A stretch of DNA of 64,000 bases from Mesorhizobium sp. WSM4313 (GTDB taxonomy: Bacteria; Pseudomonadota; Alphaproteobacteria; Rhizobiales; Rhizobiaceae). Where the stretch lies: NCBI RefSeq assembly GCF_002294725.1, contig NZ_NSFT01000001.1:372001-436000 (forward strand), given 5' to 3'. Within the stretch, counting starts at the first letter, position 1; each line of letters opens with the position of its first letter. The notes below the pieces were generated by a model. The model did not search any database. It had not been told where the DNA came from and saw nothing but the letters and a program-made list of their open reading frames with translations. The position numbers and the translations under genes were made by a program. Shown one piece after another: positions 43,525-52,011 of this stretch.

Positions 43525-43622
43525 AATGAGCTTTTGGCCTACAGTCGGCGTCTTGCGGCTGTTACGCTTCTTGCCTACCAGAAGCATGAATATTTCGTCT
43601 TCCGAAATCACGGAGAACTGAC

Positions 43623-45200
43623 GTGAAGCGTATTTTGCCATTTGCCTTTGCCCTTGCGCTCAGCGCGCCGGCTTTTGCCCAGACCGTCGACAATCAAGGC
43701 GCCAAAGATCTTTCCGACAATCTGGCGCGCTATTTCGGCAAGCAGGCGTTCGACAAGGGCGTGCTCAAGGTTTCGGTCGAGGGCGACGCCTACAAGATTG
43801 CGCTTGACGTCAAGGCGCTCGTCAATGCGCTGCCGGAACAGAAGCTCCTGAAATTCAACATGGCGCCATACGCGCTGATGGTGAAGCCGCGCAGCGACGG
43901 ATCCTGGGACGTCTCGTCGAATTTCTCGCAAGGCGCATCCTTCGAGTTCGAAGGACCGGAAGGCCGTCAGAGCATGGAGTTCACGATCAAGGACGGCAAG
44001 CTGACCAGCGTCTACGATCCGGCCCTCGCCGCCTTCACCAGCGCGACCAGCTCATTGGCCGGAATGACCATGACGTCGCGGCAAGCCAAGCAGCAGGCAG
44101 ATGTCTCGACTGGCGCCGGCACCGCCACCGTTACCGCGACCAAATCCGCCAATGGCGGCGTCGACTTCACGGCCACGCAGAAAGTCTCGGACTTCGTCGA
44201 GATGATCAAGGTGAACGATCCCGACAGCGGGATGAATTTTCCGCTCACCTTGAAGACGCCGGAACTTTCGGTGGACGCAAACGGCAAGGGCGTGCGGACG
44301 AAGCCGCTGCTCGACCTGCTTGCCTTTGCCGTGGCCAATGAGGACGAAGCCAAGCTCAAGGCCAACCAGGCCGAGCTCAAATCGCTCATGCTGGCCGCGC
44401 TGCCCATTTGGGAAAGGGTCGACGGCAATTACGGCTTCAAGAATTTCGAGGTCGACAGCCCTGTCGGCAAGTTCGGCGCCACGCAATTCAGGACCGCATT
44501 CGGCATGGACGGCATCTCCCAGAACGGCAAGGTCGATTACGCGATCAAGGCTGCCGGTCTGACGATCCCGCATCAGACCCTGCCGGAATGGACCGCCCCA
44601 TTGCTGCCCACCGACATCGACCTGCATTTCGGCGGCGCCAATATCGATCTCGATACGATGGCGAAAAAGGCGATCGAAGGCTTTGATCTCAATAAGAATC
44701 CGCCGCTGTCGGACGAGTTCGGCAAAGCTTTGGTCGCCGATTTCAAGGCCAAGAATCCGAAGGTCGTGATCGGGCACAGCACGGTGAAGAACGGCGCCAT
44801 CGAAGTCGCGCTGGAAGGCGAGATGACCTTTCCCGGCGAGAAACCCGATGCGAGCGTGACCGTCGATGTCGCCGGCTATGACAAGATCGTCGATGCCTTG
44901 AAGGAAGCCGCCAAAAGCGATGAGCAGATGGCGCAGGCGTTCCCCTTTGCCCTAGCCGTCAAAGGCTTTGGCAAGACGCTGCCGGACGGCCGGCTGGAGT
45001 GGACGATCAACACCAAGGCCGATGGATCAGTCACGGTCAACGGCGCGATGCTGAAGGGACCGGACGCCGCCCAGGACGACAGCGCCGGTCAGGATGACAA
45101 CTCAGGCGATGACGGCGCGGACGGAACGGATGATTCCACCGGCGGAGACGATTCGGACGGCGGCGACAATGGTGGGGCCGGAGCGAAGCTGAAGCCCTGA
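43623..45200 (+). CDS. Large exported protein with acidic Asp/Gly tail
   Basis: Function not recognised. The 525-residue protein has a signal peptide (MKRILPFAFALALSAPAFA, cleavage before QTVD) and should be periplasmic. The body is beta-rich with long amphipathic stretches, such as GVLKVSVEGDAYKIALDVKA and YALMVKPRSDGSWDVSSNFS, and looks like an extended beta-groove or lipid-binding-type fold. A weak similarity to DUF2125-type exported proteins is possible but not confirmed. The last 40 residues are Asp/Gly/Ser/Thr-rich (DDNSGDDGADGTDDSTGG) and probably disordered, perhaps cation-binding. It stands alone, convergent with the HAD gene. Confidence 0.75.
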   Translation: MKRILPFAFALALSAPAFAQTVDNQGAKDLSDNLARYFGKQAFDKGVLKVSVEGDAYKIALDVKALVNALPEQKLLKFNMAPYALMVKPRSDGSWDVSSNFSQGASFEFEGPEGRQSMEFTIKDGKLTSVYDPALAAFTSATSSLAGMTMTSRQAKQQADVSTGAGTATVTATKSANGGVDFTATQKVSDFVEMIKVNDPDSGMNFPLTLKTPELSVDANGKGVRTKPLLDLLAFAVANEDEAKLKANQAELKSLMLAALPIWERVDGNYGFKNFEVDSPVGKFGATQFRTAFGMDGISQNGKVDYAIKAAGLTIPHQTLPEWTAPLLPTDIDLHFGGANIDLDTMAKKAIEGFDLNKNPPLSDEFGKALVADFKAKNPKVVIGHSTVKNGAIEVALEGEMTFPGEKPDASVTVDVAGYDKIVDALKEAAKSDEQMAQAFPFALAVKGFGKTLPDGRLEWTINTKADGSVTVNGAMLKGPDAAQDDSAGQDDNSGDDGADGTDDSTGGDDSDGGDNGGAGAKLKP

Positions 45201-45209
45201 GTGCTTGGG

Positions 45210-45863
45210 TTAAAGCCCGAGCGCGGCCGCGATCTTTGGCGTCGCATCGCACCAGTCGTCGACCGAGATAATGTCTTCCGGCGTCGGCGGCAGGAAGGCG
45301 CGCAGCGAGTTGTCAGCCATCAAATGGAAGAGATGGGCATCTGCCACGGAGTTGCGCGCCGAAACCAGGTTGGAAGGCTGGTCGTCGACGAAGGCGACGG
45401 GCCGGCCCCCGACGCCGCGCAGTTTCGCGATGGCGGGTCCCTTGGCCATTTCCGTCGTCAGCAGCGGGTAATTGAGCCCCAGCGCATCGAGATGCGCACG
45501 GCGCACGGCGCGGTGCTTGTGCGGCATGGCGGTCAGCAGGACGATCTCGGCGCTTCGGCCGAGCATCGCCAGCGCGTCCGCCGCACCCTCTGCGATGCTT
45601 TGCCAGTCCGCCTGGGCGTCGAAGAAATCGCCGAGCAGCGCCGTCACTTCCGGCTGCTCGATCAGCCGCCCGCTCACCGTCTCGGCGATGTTGCCGGTGA
45701 GGCGGAAGGAAGCCAGCGTCAGCCCGAAGCCGCGCGTTTTCAGGAAATGCGGGAAGGGCCGGACGAATTCGAGCACGACATCGTCGACGTCGAGCACCAG
45801 CAGCGGCCGGTCATCCGCGGCAAGCTCTTCGATCTGCCGCGCCGTCTCGGGATCGTCGCTCAT
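45210..45863 (-). CDS. HAD-like hydrolase superfamily protein
   Basis: A 217-residue protein with haloacid dehalogenase motifs: motif I LVLDVDDVVLEF (Asp nucleophile near residue 24), motif II VLLTAM (Thr), motif III-like KGPAIAKL (Lys), and motif IV FVDDQPSN. All key residues are present, so phosphatase activity is likely, though the substrate is unknown. The cap region is helical (about 35-100). It overlaps the upstream DUF3572 gene by four bases, so the two are co-translated. Confidence 0.8.
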   Translation of the reverse strand: MSDDPETARQIEELAADDRPLLVLDVDDVVLEFVRPFPHFLKTRGFGLTLASFRLTGNIAETVSGRLIEQPEVTALLGDFFDAQADWQSIAEGAADALAMLGRSAEIVLLTAMPHKHRAVRRAHLDALGLNYPLLTTEMAKGPAIAKLRGVGGRPVAFVDDQPSNLVSARNSVADAHLFHLMADNSLRAFLPPTPEDIISVDDWCDATPKIAAALGL

Positions 45864-46159
45864 GTCGAGCGCTCGTGATCGTCGTCGCCGAGCGGAAGGG
45901 CGCGCAATGCCTTGCCGACGGCGGCTGGCGGCGTGCCGGTTTCCTCGGCGAAGCGCAGAAGCGTCGGCTCGTGCGCCAGGATGAATTGCAGAACGCCGGC
46001 AAGGAAGCCCGGCTCAGCTGCGGCCCTGCGGATCGAGTTCGCCTCGATGCCCGTGATCGCCAGAAAGCGGGGCAGAAGCTCCGGGTCGGCGGCGACGAAG
46101 GCCAGGGCCTTGACGGCAATGGTTTCCGCTTCCTCGCGCATTGACGGTGCGTTCGCCAT
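45860..46159 (-). CDS. DUF3572 family protein
   Basis: A 99-residue helical cytoplasmic protein of the alphaproteobacterial DUF3572 family. The body AVKALAFVAADPELLPRFLA and FLAGVLQFILAHEPTLLRFA is characteristic. Function is unknown. The ATG at 46159 (MANAPSMREE) is used because family members begin near here; the frame continues upstream to 46282 without similarity. Its location, divergent from divK and coupled to a HAD-like protein, is seen in other rhizobia as I recall. Confidence 0.82.
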   Translation of the reverse strand: MANAPSMREEAETIAVKALAFVAADPELLPRFLAITGIEANSIRRAAAEPGFLAGVLQFILAHEPTLLRFAEETGTPPAAVGKALRALPLGDDDHERST

Positions 46160-46399
46160 CGTTACCTTTGCAATGGTGGATTTTTTCGAGTCTCCTTCCG
46201 CAGTAACGGCAAGCGTCGCTTGCGGCAAGCCTCCGCTCTTTCCCATGCAACGTCCGAAGGTGGAATTGGTGCAGCTTTCCAACCTCCGGTTTCCGTTTCG
46301 TCAATCATATTGGGCTAGAGTGGAAATGGGTTGGGTGCGGTCCGAAGGGGACGCATTGCGACGGCCTTCGGCTTCGAGGGCGGTCGGGACGGGAAACTG

Positions 46400-46771
46400 A
46401 TGGCTAAGAAGGTGATGATCGTCGAGGACAATGAGCTTAACATGAAGCTCTTTCGGGACCTCATCGAAGCCAGCGGTTACGAAACGGTTCGCACGCGCAA
46501 TGGCCTGGAGGCGCTCGACCTCGCGCGCCAGCACCGGCCGGACCTCATCCTGATGGACATCCAACTGCCGGAAGTGTCCGGCCTGGAAGTGACCAAATGG
46601 CTGAAGGAAGACGACGAATTGCATTCGATCCCCGTTATCGCCGTCACCGCCTTCGCCATGAAGGGCGATGAGGAGCGCATCCGCCAGGGCGGCTGCGAGG
46701 CCTATATTTCCAAGCCGATCTCGGTGCCGCGCTTCATCGAGACGATCAAATCCTATCTGGGCGACGCCTGA
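46400..46771 (+). CDS. divK: Single-domain response regulator DivK
   Basis: A 123-residue receiver-only response regulator of the polarity and cell-cycle network. It is phosphorylated by DivJ/PleC-type kinases and acts on the CckA pathway through DivL. Conserved receiver residues are present: E9/D10 in [10 protein letters not shown], the phospho-acceptor D53 in [13 protein letters not shown], the Thr in [13 protein letters not shown], and K in YISKPIS. The ATG at 46400 gives the usual N terminus [14 protein letters not shown]. It is followed after 31 bases by pleD, the canonical pairing in alphaproteobacteria. Confidence 0.95.
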   Translation: MAKKVMIVEDNELNMKLFRDLIEASGYETVRTRNGLEALDLARQHRPDLILMDIQLPEVSGLEVTKWLKEDDELHSIPVIAVTAFAMKGDEERIRQGGCEAYISKPISVPRFIETIKSYLGDA

Positions 46772-46802
46772 TGCCCGAGACCAGCAGAACCGGAGTTTTG
46801 AG

Positions 46803-48176
46803 ATGACCGCGCGGATCCTCGTCGTCGACGATATCCCCGCCAATGTGCGGCTGCTGGAGGTTCGGCTGCTTGCCGAGTATTTCGAGGTGCTGACGGCCAA
46901 TAACGGCCCGGATGCGATCGAGACCTGCGAGAACGGCAAGGTCGACGTCGTGCTGCTCGATGTGATGATGCCGGACATGGATGGGTTCGAGGTCTGCAAG
47001 CGCCTGAAGAGCGATCCGGCGACCTCGCATATCCCTGTCGTCATGATCACCGCGCTCGACCAGGTGTCGGACCGGGTACGCGGCCTCGAGGCGGGCGCAG
47101 ACGATTTCCTGACCAAGCCCGTCAACGACCTGCAGTTGATGACACGCGTCAAGAGCCTGGTCAGGCTGAAGTCGCTGACCGACGAGCTCAGGCTGCGCGC
47201 CTCGACCACGCGCAATATCGGCATCGAGGAACTTCTGAGCCGCGATTTCGCGACCGAAGACGCAAAGCCGCGGGTGCTGCTCATCGACGAGCGCAAAACT
47301 TCCGTCGAACGCATCCAGAAGATGCTGCGCAACACCGCCGAGCTCGATGTCGCGACCGACCCGAATGCGGGGTTCTTCCAGGCGGCCGAGACGGCGTATG
47401 AATGCGTGCTGATCTCGACTGCCTTCTCCGACTTCGATGCGCTGAGACTCTGCTCGCAGCTGCGTTCGCTCGACCGCACCCGCTTCCTGCCGATCATGCT
47501 GCTCGCCGACGAGGGCGAGGAGGGCCGCATCCTGCGTGGCCTGGAACTTGGCATCAATGACTACCTGATCCGGCCGATCGACCAGCACGAGCTGACGGCG
47601 CGCCTGCGCACACAGGTGCGGCGCAAGCGCTACAACGATCAGTTGCGCGCCAGCGTCGCCCAGACGATCGAGATGGCGGTCATCGACGGGCTGACCGGGC
47701 TGCACAACCGCCGCTACCTCGACAGCCATCTGCAGACACTGTTCGATCGCGCCGTGGCGCGGCGGCGGCCCTTGTCGGTGATGATCACCGATCTCGATCG
47801 CTTCAAGTCGATCAACGATACCCATGGCCATGACGGCGGTGACGACGTTCTGCGCGAGTTCGCCCGGCGGCTGCGCAAGAATGTGCGCGGCATCGATCTC
47901 GCCTGCCGCTTCGGCGGCGAGGAGTTCGTCGTGGTTATGCCGGACACCGACGGCGCGGTCGCCGAGAAGGTGGCCGAACGCATTCGCGCCGAGATCGCGC
48001 AGGCAGCTTTTGCCATCGGTGCCGACGGCAAGGCGATCGAGGTCACGGTCAGTGTCGGCGTGTCGTCGCTCCTGAAAGGGACCGACAGCGTCGCCGCGCT
48101 GATGAAGCGCGCCGACCTGGCGCTCTATGAGGCCAAAAGCGGCGGCCGCAACAGGGTGGTCGCCAAGGCTGCCTAA
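46803..48176 (+). CDS. pleD: Response regulator diguanylate cyclase PleD
   Basis: A 457-residue REC-REC-GGDEF protein that makes cyclic-di-GMP when phosphorylated. REC1 has the phospho-acceptor D53 (DVVLLDVMMPDMDGFEV). REC2 (about 155-275) is degenerate: the acceptor position reads CVLISTAFS, without Asp, consistent with its role as a dimerisation adaptor. The GGDEF domain has FGGEEFVVVMP near residue 371, preceded by an intact inhibitory site R-G-I-D five residues before. The ATG at 46803 gives MTARILVVDDIPANVRLLE. It is in an operon with divK. Confidence 0.96.
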   Translation: MTARILVVDDIPANVRLLEVRLLAEYFEVLTANNGPDAIETCENGKVDVVLLDVMMPDMDGFEVCKRLKSDPATSHIPVVMITALDQVSDRVRGLEAGADDFLTKPVNDLQLMTRVKSLVRLKSLTDELRLRASTTRNIGIEELLSRDFATEDAKPRVLLIDERKTSVERIQKMLRNTAELDVATDPNAGFFQAAETAYECVLISTAFSDFDALRLCSQLRSLDRTRFLPIMLLADEGEEGRILRGLELGINDYLIRPIDQHELTARLRTQVRRKRYNDQLRASVAQTIEMAVIDGLTGLHNRRYLDSHLQTLFDRAVARRRPLSVMITDLDRFKSINDTHGHDGGDDVLREFARRLRKNVRGIDLACRFGGEEFVVVMPDTDGAVAEKVAERIRAEIAQAAFAIGADGKAIEVTVSVGVSSLLKGTDSVAALMKRADLALYEAKSGGRNRVVAKAA

Positions 48177-48212
48177 AACGCGTCGCGATCTTTCAGACCC
48201 CGCACGCGCCTG

Positions 48213-48262
48213 TCTTTATCCTGAAACCGGTTTCCACTTTCGGGAGACATGCTCGGCATAAA
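48213..48262. repeat. RIME-like palindromic intergenic element
   Basis: The sequence around GAAACCGGTTTCCACTTTCG, followed by GGGAGACATGCT, closely resembles the small palindromic repeat found many times in intergenic DNA of rhizobia and relatives. The core AAACCGGTTT is a perfect palindrome. It lies 37 bases after the pleD stop. The family assignment is from memory, as only one copy is present here. Confidence 0.6.
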
Positions 48263-48299
48263 GGCGACGATTCTCCAGCGCTGCAACAGGGTTACGAAT

Positions 48300-48500
48300 T
48301 TACCTTAACCCAAGCGATTCGTGAGCGGTGGTTAAGAAATGGTTGATTTTTATGAGGTCTTGCGCAAATCTGCGACGCATAGACAGAAGACGAGGCTGGC
48401 GCGAGGGTAGAGTAGCCGGCTCGATCCAAAAATACCCCATGATGCTCAGGTCCGCCGCATCTCCTGGGTCCGTGGGGTCGGCCGGCCGGCGCTGGCACAT
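48300..48500 (-). CDS. Candidate small protein, 66 residues
   Basis: Not recognised. The reason to list it is its ribosome binding site: AGGAGG lies six bases before the ATG at 48500, among the best in the window. The product begins MCQRRPADPTDPGDAADLSI and has a basic helical C terminus (LLSMRRRFAQDLIKINHFLT). Codon use is GC-rich in the first half but not in the second, which weakens the case. It could be expressed toward the pleD end from a promoter in the rpmG-proximal DNA. Confidence 0.35.
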   Translation of the reverse strand: MCQRRPADPTDPGDAADLSIMGYFWIEPATLPSRQPRLLSMRRRFAQDLIKINHFLTTAHESLGLR

Positions 48501-48610
48501 AGTGGCCTCCTCGTACCGCTGCCAACCGCCGACCGGCCCCCTTTTCTCAAAACCGACATCGGAACCCCCGTGCTTGATCGTGGCACGGCTCCTTTGTCGT
48601 CCGGTCCTTC

Positions 48611-48644
48611 CTAAAACAAAAACGCCGCCCAGAGGGCGGCGTTT
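48611..48644 (-). terminator. Rho-independent terminator of rpmG
   Basis: On the minus strand the inverted repeat AAACGCCGCC / GGCGGCGTTT (48644-48620, 5-base loop) is followed by TTTGTTTTAG. It starts 21 bases after the rpmG stop and is a good intrinsic terminator. On the plus strand a shorter T tract follows, so it may also stop transcripts from the opposite side. Confidence 0.75.
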
Positions 48645-48665
48645 CGATTTCTCGGGATAGCCAGA

Positions 48666-48833
48666 TTACTTGATCTTGGTTTCCTTGAATTCGACGTGCT
48701 TCTTGGCGACCGGATCGTACTTGCGGAACGAGAGCTTGTCCGTCTTGGTACGGCTGTTCTTGCTGGTGACGTAGAAGAACCCGGTGTCGGCGGTCGACAG
48801 AAGCTTGATCTTGATGTTTGCGGCTTTGGCCAT
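48666..48833 (-). CDS. rpmG: 50S ribosomal protein L33
   Basis: A 55-residue basic ribosomal protein. The translated sequence begins [20 protein letters not shown], continues with [20 protein letters not shown] and ends [10 protein letters not shown], all typical of L33. The cysteine-free form (no CxxC pairs) is the usual alphaproteobacterial, zinc-independent version. The ATG is at 48833. A strong terminator follows. Confidence 0.96.
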   Translation of the reverse strand: MAKAANIKIKLLSTADTGFFYVTSKNSRTKTDKLSFRKYDPVAKKHVEFKETKIK

Positions 48834-48989
48834 GATTTTCGTCCGTTAATGTTCGTGGAGTTTTGGCCGCTGAAGCACGGGGAAAACACCCGGACGCGGG
48901 AAACTTGGCGCGACACATAAAGAACGCGCCTGGAAAGTCAAGCCCGAGCGCCTTCTTCGCCTCATTTCGACATGGCCAGTGTCCACGTC

Positions 48990-49448
48990 TCAAGCGTTAT
49001 GCTCGACCAATTGCCCCGCCTTTTTCCAGTCGCCCGTGGTGTTCCACCAGCGGTTGGGATTGGCACGGTCGTCAAGACCCTTGGAACGGCTGGCGAGCAG
49101 CGGCTGGATGCGGATGACGGGCTCCTGATAGGGATGGGCCTGGAATATCACCTCGACGACACGGGCGGCGAGCGCCTGGTCGTCGGCGATCTCGAACGAC
49201 ACTTCGACGGTGCCGGGTCGCCGGCGCAGTTCGGTCTCAGCGCCGGCCGCGGCGCCTTCGAGCGGCCGGTAGCGCTCGATGCCTTGCGCCGACTGATAGG
49301 CGTTGGCGTCATACTTGCCCATGCGCAGCGGCGTGATCGCCACCACGGCCTCCATGATGCGCTCGACATCGGCGGCCGGCGCCTGGAATGTGACGAGCAG
49401 AAGCAGTTCCATCCTGAGGGATTTGGTTTCAAAGCCGCTGTCGACCAT
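48990..49448 (-). CDS. Nif3/CutA-like alpha-beta domain protein
   Basis: A 152-residue protein resembling the ferredoxin-like insertion domain of the YqfO/Nif3 family. The diagnostic end is VVEVIFQAHPYQEPVIRIQP near residue 115, with LLLLVTFQAPAADVERIM near the start. Alphaproteobacterial homologues are, as I recall, sometimes labelled structural toxin RtxA, a label with no support in this sequence. The function is unknown. The ATG at 49448 is preceded by AGGAGA. It could be metal- or nucleotide-binding by analogy. Confidence 0.7.
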   Translation of the reverse strand: MVDSGFETKSLRMELLLLVTFQAPAADVERIMEAVVAITPLRMGKYDANAYQSAQGIERYRPLEGAAAGAETELRRRPGTVEVSFEIADDQALAARVVEVIFQAHPYQEPVIRIQPLLASRSKGLDDRANPNRWWNTTGDWKKAGQLVEHNA

Positions 49449-49539
49449 CGCAATTCTCCTACCTCGCGCTGGAGACAGGTATAGCAGGGGTGCTGCTGAC
49501 ACGGTGATGTCAGGATGCCCGACGCTTCAGCGGCATTGC

Positions 49540-50715
49540 CTAGAGAATCTTGCGCACCAGCCTGACCAAGATCAAAGCCATATAGGCGGCGAAGAAGAAG
49601 GCCAGCGACCAGCCGAAGCCGGATGGGCCGAAGGCATCCATGCCGATGCCGATCGCCTGCGGACCCAGCACCATGCCGACGCCATAGCAAAGCACGAAGG
49701 CAGCATTGGCGGATGCCAGCTCATGGCCGGACAGCTGCGAGCCGAGATGGGCAAGGCCGATCGTGTACATGGCGGCGACGACGCCGCCCCAGACGAACAG
49801 GAGGGCCGCCATCAGATGCCAGTTCTGTGCGAAGAACGGCATGAAGACCGTGCCGATGAGCCCGACCGTGGCGCAGGCCAGTAGCAGGTAGCGGCGGTCG
49901 GAAACGCGGTCGCTGATCATGCCGATCGGGATCTGCAGAAGCACATTGCCGAGCCCGATCATTGTCAGAAGCAGCGCGGCGTCGGCTTCCGAATAGCCGA
50001 TACGGCTGCCATAGACGGGGAAGAGCGAGAAACCGCCGGTCTCGACGGCGCCGAAAACAAGCACGGCGAAGGTCGCGGTCGGCACCAGCCAGATGTAGCG
50101 CAGGAAGTGGCTGGTTTCGCTGTCGGCGACGATACTCGGGCTCTCGTTGCGGGCGGCAAGCACCGGAATGGCGGCAAGCGTCACCAGCGCTATGGTGACG
50201 CCGAACGGCAGGAAGCCCGAACTGCCGAGATGGGCGAACAGCCAGGGTCCGGCGGCAAAGCCGAGTGACAAAACGGTGGCGTAGATGCCAAGCACAAGGC
50301 CGCGCCGGTTCGGCGGGGCCGAGGTGCTGATCCAGAATTCCGAAAGGATGAACAGCACCGTCAGCGAGATGTGCAGGGCGACGCGGAGCGGAAACCACAT
50401 CCAGAAATCCGGCGCGAAATGGAAACCGACGAAGGCGAGCGCGCCGATGGCAATCATCAACAGCATGGTCCAGGCGACGCCGAGCCGCATGGCGAGCGGC
50501 GTGGCCAAAGGCGCGCCGGCGATCGAGGCGAGGCCGGCGACAGCGGTGTTGAGGCCGATCATCGAAGCCGAATGGCCGCGGCTTTCCAGAATGACGCTGA
50601 GCAGCGGCATGCCGAGGCCGATGGCGATGCCGACGACGCTGATCGAGGAGATCGCCGCGACCATCGGCAGCCAGTGTACGCGTTCGTCGCCCTGTTGTTG
50701 GGTATCGACCGTCAT
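49540..50715 (-). CDS. MFS transporter
   Basis: A 391-residue twelve-helix major facilitator of the YcaD/sugar-efflux-like subgroup. Helices are evident from VAAISSISVVGIAIGLGMPL to the C-terminal FAAYMALILVRLV. The loop between helices 2 and 3 (LATPLAMRLGVAW) is the place of the family's GxxxDRxGRR-like motif, but poorly conserved. A later IGMISDRVSDRRY matches the second, symmetry-related motif. The substrate cannot be inferred. Twenty bases separate it from the NUDIX gene upstream, same strand. Confidence 0.88.
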   Translation of the reverse strand: MTVDTQQQGDERVHWLPMVAAISSISVVGIAIGLGMPLLSVILESRGHSASMIGLNTAVAGLASIAGAPLATPLAMRLGVAWTMLLMIAIGALAFVGFHFAPDFWMWFPLRVALHISLTVLFILSEFWISTSAPPNRRGLVLGIYATVLSLGFAAGPWLFAHLGSSGFLPFGVTIALVTLAAIPVLAARNESPSIVADSETSHFLRYIWLVPTATFAVLVFGAVETGGFSLFPVYGSRIGYSEADAALLLTMIGLGNVLLQIPIGMISDRVSDRRYLLLACATVGLIGTVFMPFFAQNWHLMAALLFVWGGVVAAMYTIGLAHLGSQLSGHELASANAAFVLCYGVGMVLGPQAIGIGMDAFGPSGFGWSLAFFFAAYMALILVRLVRKIL

Positions 50716-50735
50716 GAGATCAAAATGCTCTGCTT

Positions 50736-51476
50736 CTAAAGGACTTCGCGGACGAAGCGGTTGCGGACGAGCCGGAAGAACGGCACGGCGCCCCCCGGCC
50801 GCAACAATGGATCTTCGGCAAGCCGACTTTCCAGTTCTTCCAGGACCATGCCGGTGATGTCGGGGATGTCGGCCTTGCGGGCATCGGCAAGCGGCAGCCA
50901 GACGAGTTCTTCGAGTTCGTTCGTCGGACCGCCGCCGGGCAATTCCACGGCAACGTCGTGGCGCCAGGCGCTGAAAAAACGCGTGTCGAAACGGCGCACG
51001 CGATTGGGCGGAGTGATGGCGCGGGCGACGAAGCGGAGCGCGTCCAGCGAGGGGATCACGCCGTGTTCGGCGAAACCCTGCCAGTCGCGCTTTGCGGTCG
51101 AGAAGGTGCCCTTGCGGCCGATCAGCAGGCCGGCTTCCTCATAGGTCTCGCGAATCGCCGACAGGGCGATTGCGCGGGCCCGCGCCGCGCTGGCACGGCC
51201 GGGGCCTGCGGCCAGCTTGCCTTCTTCCTCACCACCCAGAGGGGCAGCGACGGGAACGCGGCTGTCGGCGGGATCGGTGCGGCCGCCGGGGAAGACGAAT
51301 TTTCCGGGCATGAAGGCGTGCCCGGCATGACGCCGGCCCATCAGCACCAAGACGTCCTTGTCCCGGCGATCGAGCAGAATGAGGGTCGCGGCATCACGCG
51401 GACGCAGCGCCCGGCCGCTGCGCACGGCCAGGGCCTTATCGAGCTTGTCGACATCCGCCTTGGTCATTCCTTCCAT
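50736..51476 (-). CDS. NUDIX hydrolase
   Basis: A 246-residue pyrophosphohydrolase of the NUDIX family. The box core SAIRETYEEAGLLIG is intact for the REUxEExGU part, near residue 107; the N-terminal half of the box lies after a 30-residue insertion rich in Ala/Arg (KLAAGPGRASAARARA), so it is expanded relative to a standard NUDIX box. GKFVFPGGRTDPADSR precedes it. Its size and layout match the NUDT7/NUDT19-like CoA-pyrophosphatase group, as an inference. It lies between DUF983 and an MFS transporter on the same strand. Confidence 0.85.
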   Translation of the reverse strand: MEGMTKADVDKLDKALAVRSGRALRPRDAATLILLDRRDKDVLVLMGRRHAGHAFMPGKFVFPGGRTDPADSRVPVAAPLGGEEEGKLAAGPGRASAARARAIALSAIRETYEEAGLLIGRKGTFSTAKRDWQGFAEHGVIPSLDALRFVARAITPPNRVRRFDTRFFSAWRHDVAVELPGGGPTNELEELVWLPLADARKADIPDITGMVLEELESRLAEDPLLRPGGAVPFFRLVRNRFVREVL

Positions 51477-51567
51477 GCGCTCGACCTAGCGGAAACTTCC
51501 TTGATGCGAAAGTGGCTTGCGCGTCGCGGCCTTTGCACCAGGGCCGACCGCGGTGCGACCTGGCTTA

Positions 51568-52011
51568 TCAATGGCTCTCGAATTCGCCCTTCTCGTCGCC
51601 GAAGCCGTGCATATAAAGCGCCCATTGCAGGCCGATGACAGCTCCCTTGACCGGCTGCAGCAGTGCGACGGCCAGAATAATGGTCAGCGGAACCCAGATC
51701 AGCGCGTGCTGCCAGGTCGACAGCGTCGACGCGGCCTCGACGGCCATGAAGCCGCCAACGACGATGTGACCGACGATGACGATGACCAGGTAGGCAGGCA
51801 GGTCGTCCGCGCGATGGTGGTGCAGTTCCTCGCCGCAGACCTCGCACTTGTCCACGGGCTTCACGAAAGCGCGGAACAGCTTTCCCTTGCCGCAATGCGG
51901 GCAGCGGCCGAGTATCCCGCGCTTGATCGCCGTCCACAGCGGACGCGCGACGCGGCCCGAATGATGCTCGCCGCCGAAGACCTGTTCTTGCACTTGGAAG
52001 TTACCTGGCAT
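51568..52011 (-). CDS. DUF983 family membrane protein
   Basis: A 147-residue protein with a CPHCGKGKLF...CEVCGEEL zinc-ribbon-like Cys4 element (about 33-58) and two membrane helices (LPAYLVIVIVGHIVVGGFMA and ALIWVPLTIILAVALLQP). This is the DUF983 pattern. Function is unknown. The ATG shares a base with the rnr stop (TAATG) and the AGGAGA ribosome binding site lies inside the rnr 3' end, so translation is coupled. Another 91 bases separate it from the NUDIX gene. Confidence 0.88.
   Translation of the reverse strand: MPGNFQVQEQVFGGEHHSGRVARPLWTAIKRGILGRCPHCGKGKLFRAFVKPVDKCEVCGEELHHHRADDLPAYLVIVIVGHIVVGGFMAVEAASTLSTWQHALIWVPLTIILAVALLQPVKGAVIGLQWALYMHGFGDEKGEFESH

Larger units (their letters stand above)
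48177..48665. other. 489-base region between convergent pleD and rpmG
   Basis: Unusually long for a tail-to-tail gap. It holds a rhizobial palindromic repeat (48213-48262), a TTAA-rich stretch at about 48300-48350 that includes a near match to a CtrA-type site, a candidate 66-residue gene on the minus strand (48300-48500), an imperfect long-range stem joining GGTCGGC (48476-48482) to GCCGACC (about 48531-48537), and the rpmG terminator (48611-48644). No tRNA or known RNA family is recognised. Confidence 0.6.

Noticed and set aside
48328..48660. A 110-codon plus-strand frame between pleD and rpmG
   Set aside because: It runs into the rpmG terminator, has no ribosome binding site and looks Arg/Pro/Ser-rich like noncoding translation.
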